From the IMG/VR virus record IMGVR_UViG_3300009604_003017, positions 1 to 20,158 of that record: a stretch of 20,158 bases of DNA, one strand, 5' to 3'. Under the pieces are notes generated by a model. That model did not search any database, was not told the DNA's origin, and was given only the letters and a program-made list of their open reading frames with translations. This DNA is from a virus. This document shows, piece after piece, positions 20,020 through 20,158 of this stretch; within the stretch, counting starts at the first letter, position 1, and every line of letters begins with the position of its first letter. A program made the position numbers and the translations under genes.

Positions 20020-20158
20020 ATGATTCAGATTCAAGACGCAACAGTTGAGACACTCGACCAGAACCAAGCCCGCCCCGTTGGCAAGACAATGATCAAGGTT
20101 ACGATTGGTGATCATACGTTTGACTTGCTTGTTGATGAGGACGAGTTGATCCAAGCAC
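20020..20158 (+). CDS. Rightward early gene, partial at right edge
   Basis: An open frame from the ATG at 20020 to the window end (46 codons seen). The protein reads MIQIQDATVETL, then VGKTMIKVTIGDHTFDLLVDEDEL. AAAGG lies 8 bases upstream of this ATG, and the position matches the start codon after P1 in the duplicated block. An in-frame ATG at 19987 would be at the transcription start of P2 and is less likely. Too little is visible to name a function. It is the first gene of a rightward, probably early, transcription unit. Confidence 0.65.
   Translation, partial: MIQIQDATVETLDQNQARPVGKTMIKVTIGDHTFDLLVDEDELIQA

Noticed and set aside
19876-20154. 92-codon minus-strand frame at the right edge
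   Set aside because: It runs antisense over the P2 promoter and the rightward gene, whose promoter and ribosome-binding site are much better supported.

Overview
The window looks like part of a double-stranded DNA tailed-phage genome (Caudoviricetes) or a closely related virus-derived contig. It has a large terminase next to a portal protein, a compact sigma factor with region 2 similarity, phage-type small genes, and almost no space between genes. From base 19302 to base 1 every credible gene lies on the minus strand, and most neighbours overlap by 4 or 8 bases or are separated by only a few bases. I read this as one long leftward late operon. The host is not identifiable. CMP-sugar/KDO chemistry, GDP-mannose dehydratase and an ExbB/ExbD-like pair point to a Gram-negative host, but this is inference.

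In transcription order (right to left) the operon begins with a candidate promoter at about 19346-19374. It is followed by a 54-aa acidic protein, a 269-aa probable structural protein, the sigma factor, an HTH/coiled-coil protein, a 55-aa Trp-rich CxxC protein, an ExbB/TolQ/MotA-like channel, its ExbD-like partner, and a membrane protein with a Gly/Lys-rich tail. Next come GDP-mannose 4,6-dehydratase, an 82-aa unknown, an HNH endonuclease, an ERCC4-fold nuclease, a ClpP-type protease and a 57-aa protein.

Bases 12297 to 3284 form a sugar cassette. It holds a sialyltransferase-like (GT29/GT42-like) enzyme, a DapA/NanA-family aldolase, a metal-dependent KDO-8-phosphate synthase, a DUF6356-like membrane peptide and a NeuA-like CMP-sugar synthetase. 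It continues with a TylF-like methyltransferase, a putative glycosyltransferase, a small HAD phosphatase, and a cupin/nucleotidyltransferase/APH-kinase three-domain fusion. It ends with a GatZ/KbaZ-like aldolase-fold protein, an AroE-like dehydrogenase and a PhyH-type 2-oxoglutarate dioxygenase. The operon then reaches terL and the portal gene, which runs off the left edge. Together these enzymes could make and transfer a CMP-activated ulosonic acid and further decorations, either onto virion proteins or onto the host envelope.

The right end (19303-20158) is a divergent control region. It contains G-runs able to form a quadruplex, an array of imperfect repeats spaced about 18 bp, and a tandemly duplicated 72-bp block. 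Each copy of the block carries a perfect consensus sigma-70 promoter (TTGACA, 17-bp spacer, TATAAT) facing right, followed by a CAA-rich leader and a start codon. The first copy drives a 22-codon hydrophobic peptide and the second drives a gene that runs off the right edge.

The two most striking features are the ulosonic-acid/CMP-sugar cassette embedded between morphogenesis genes and the ExbB/ExbD-like proton-channel pair in the phage operon.
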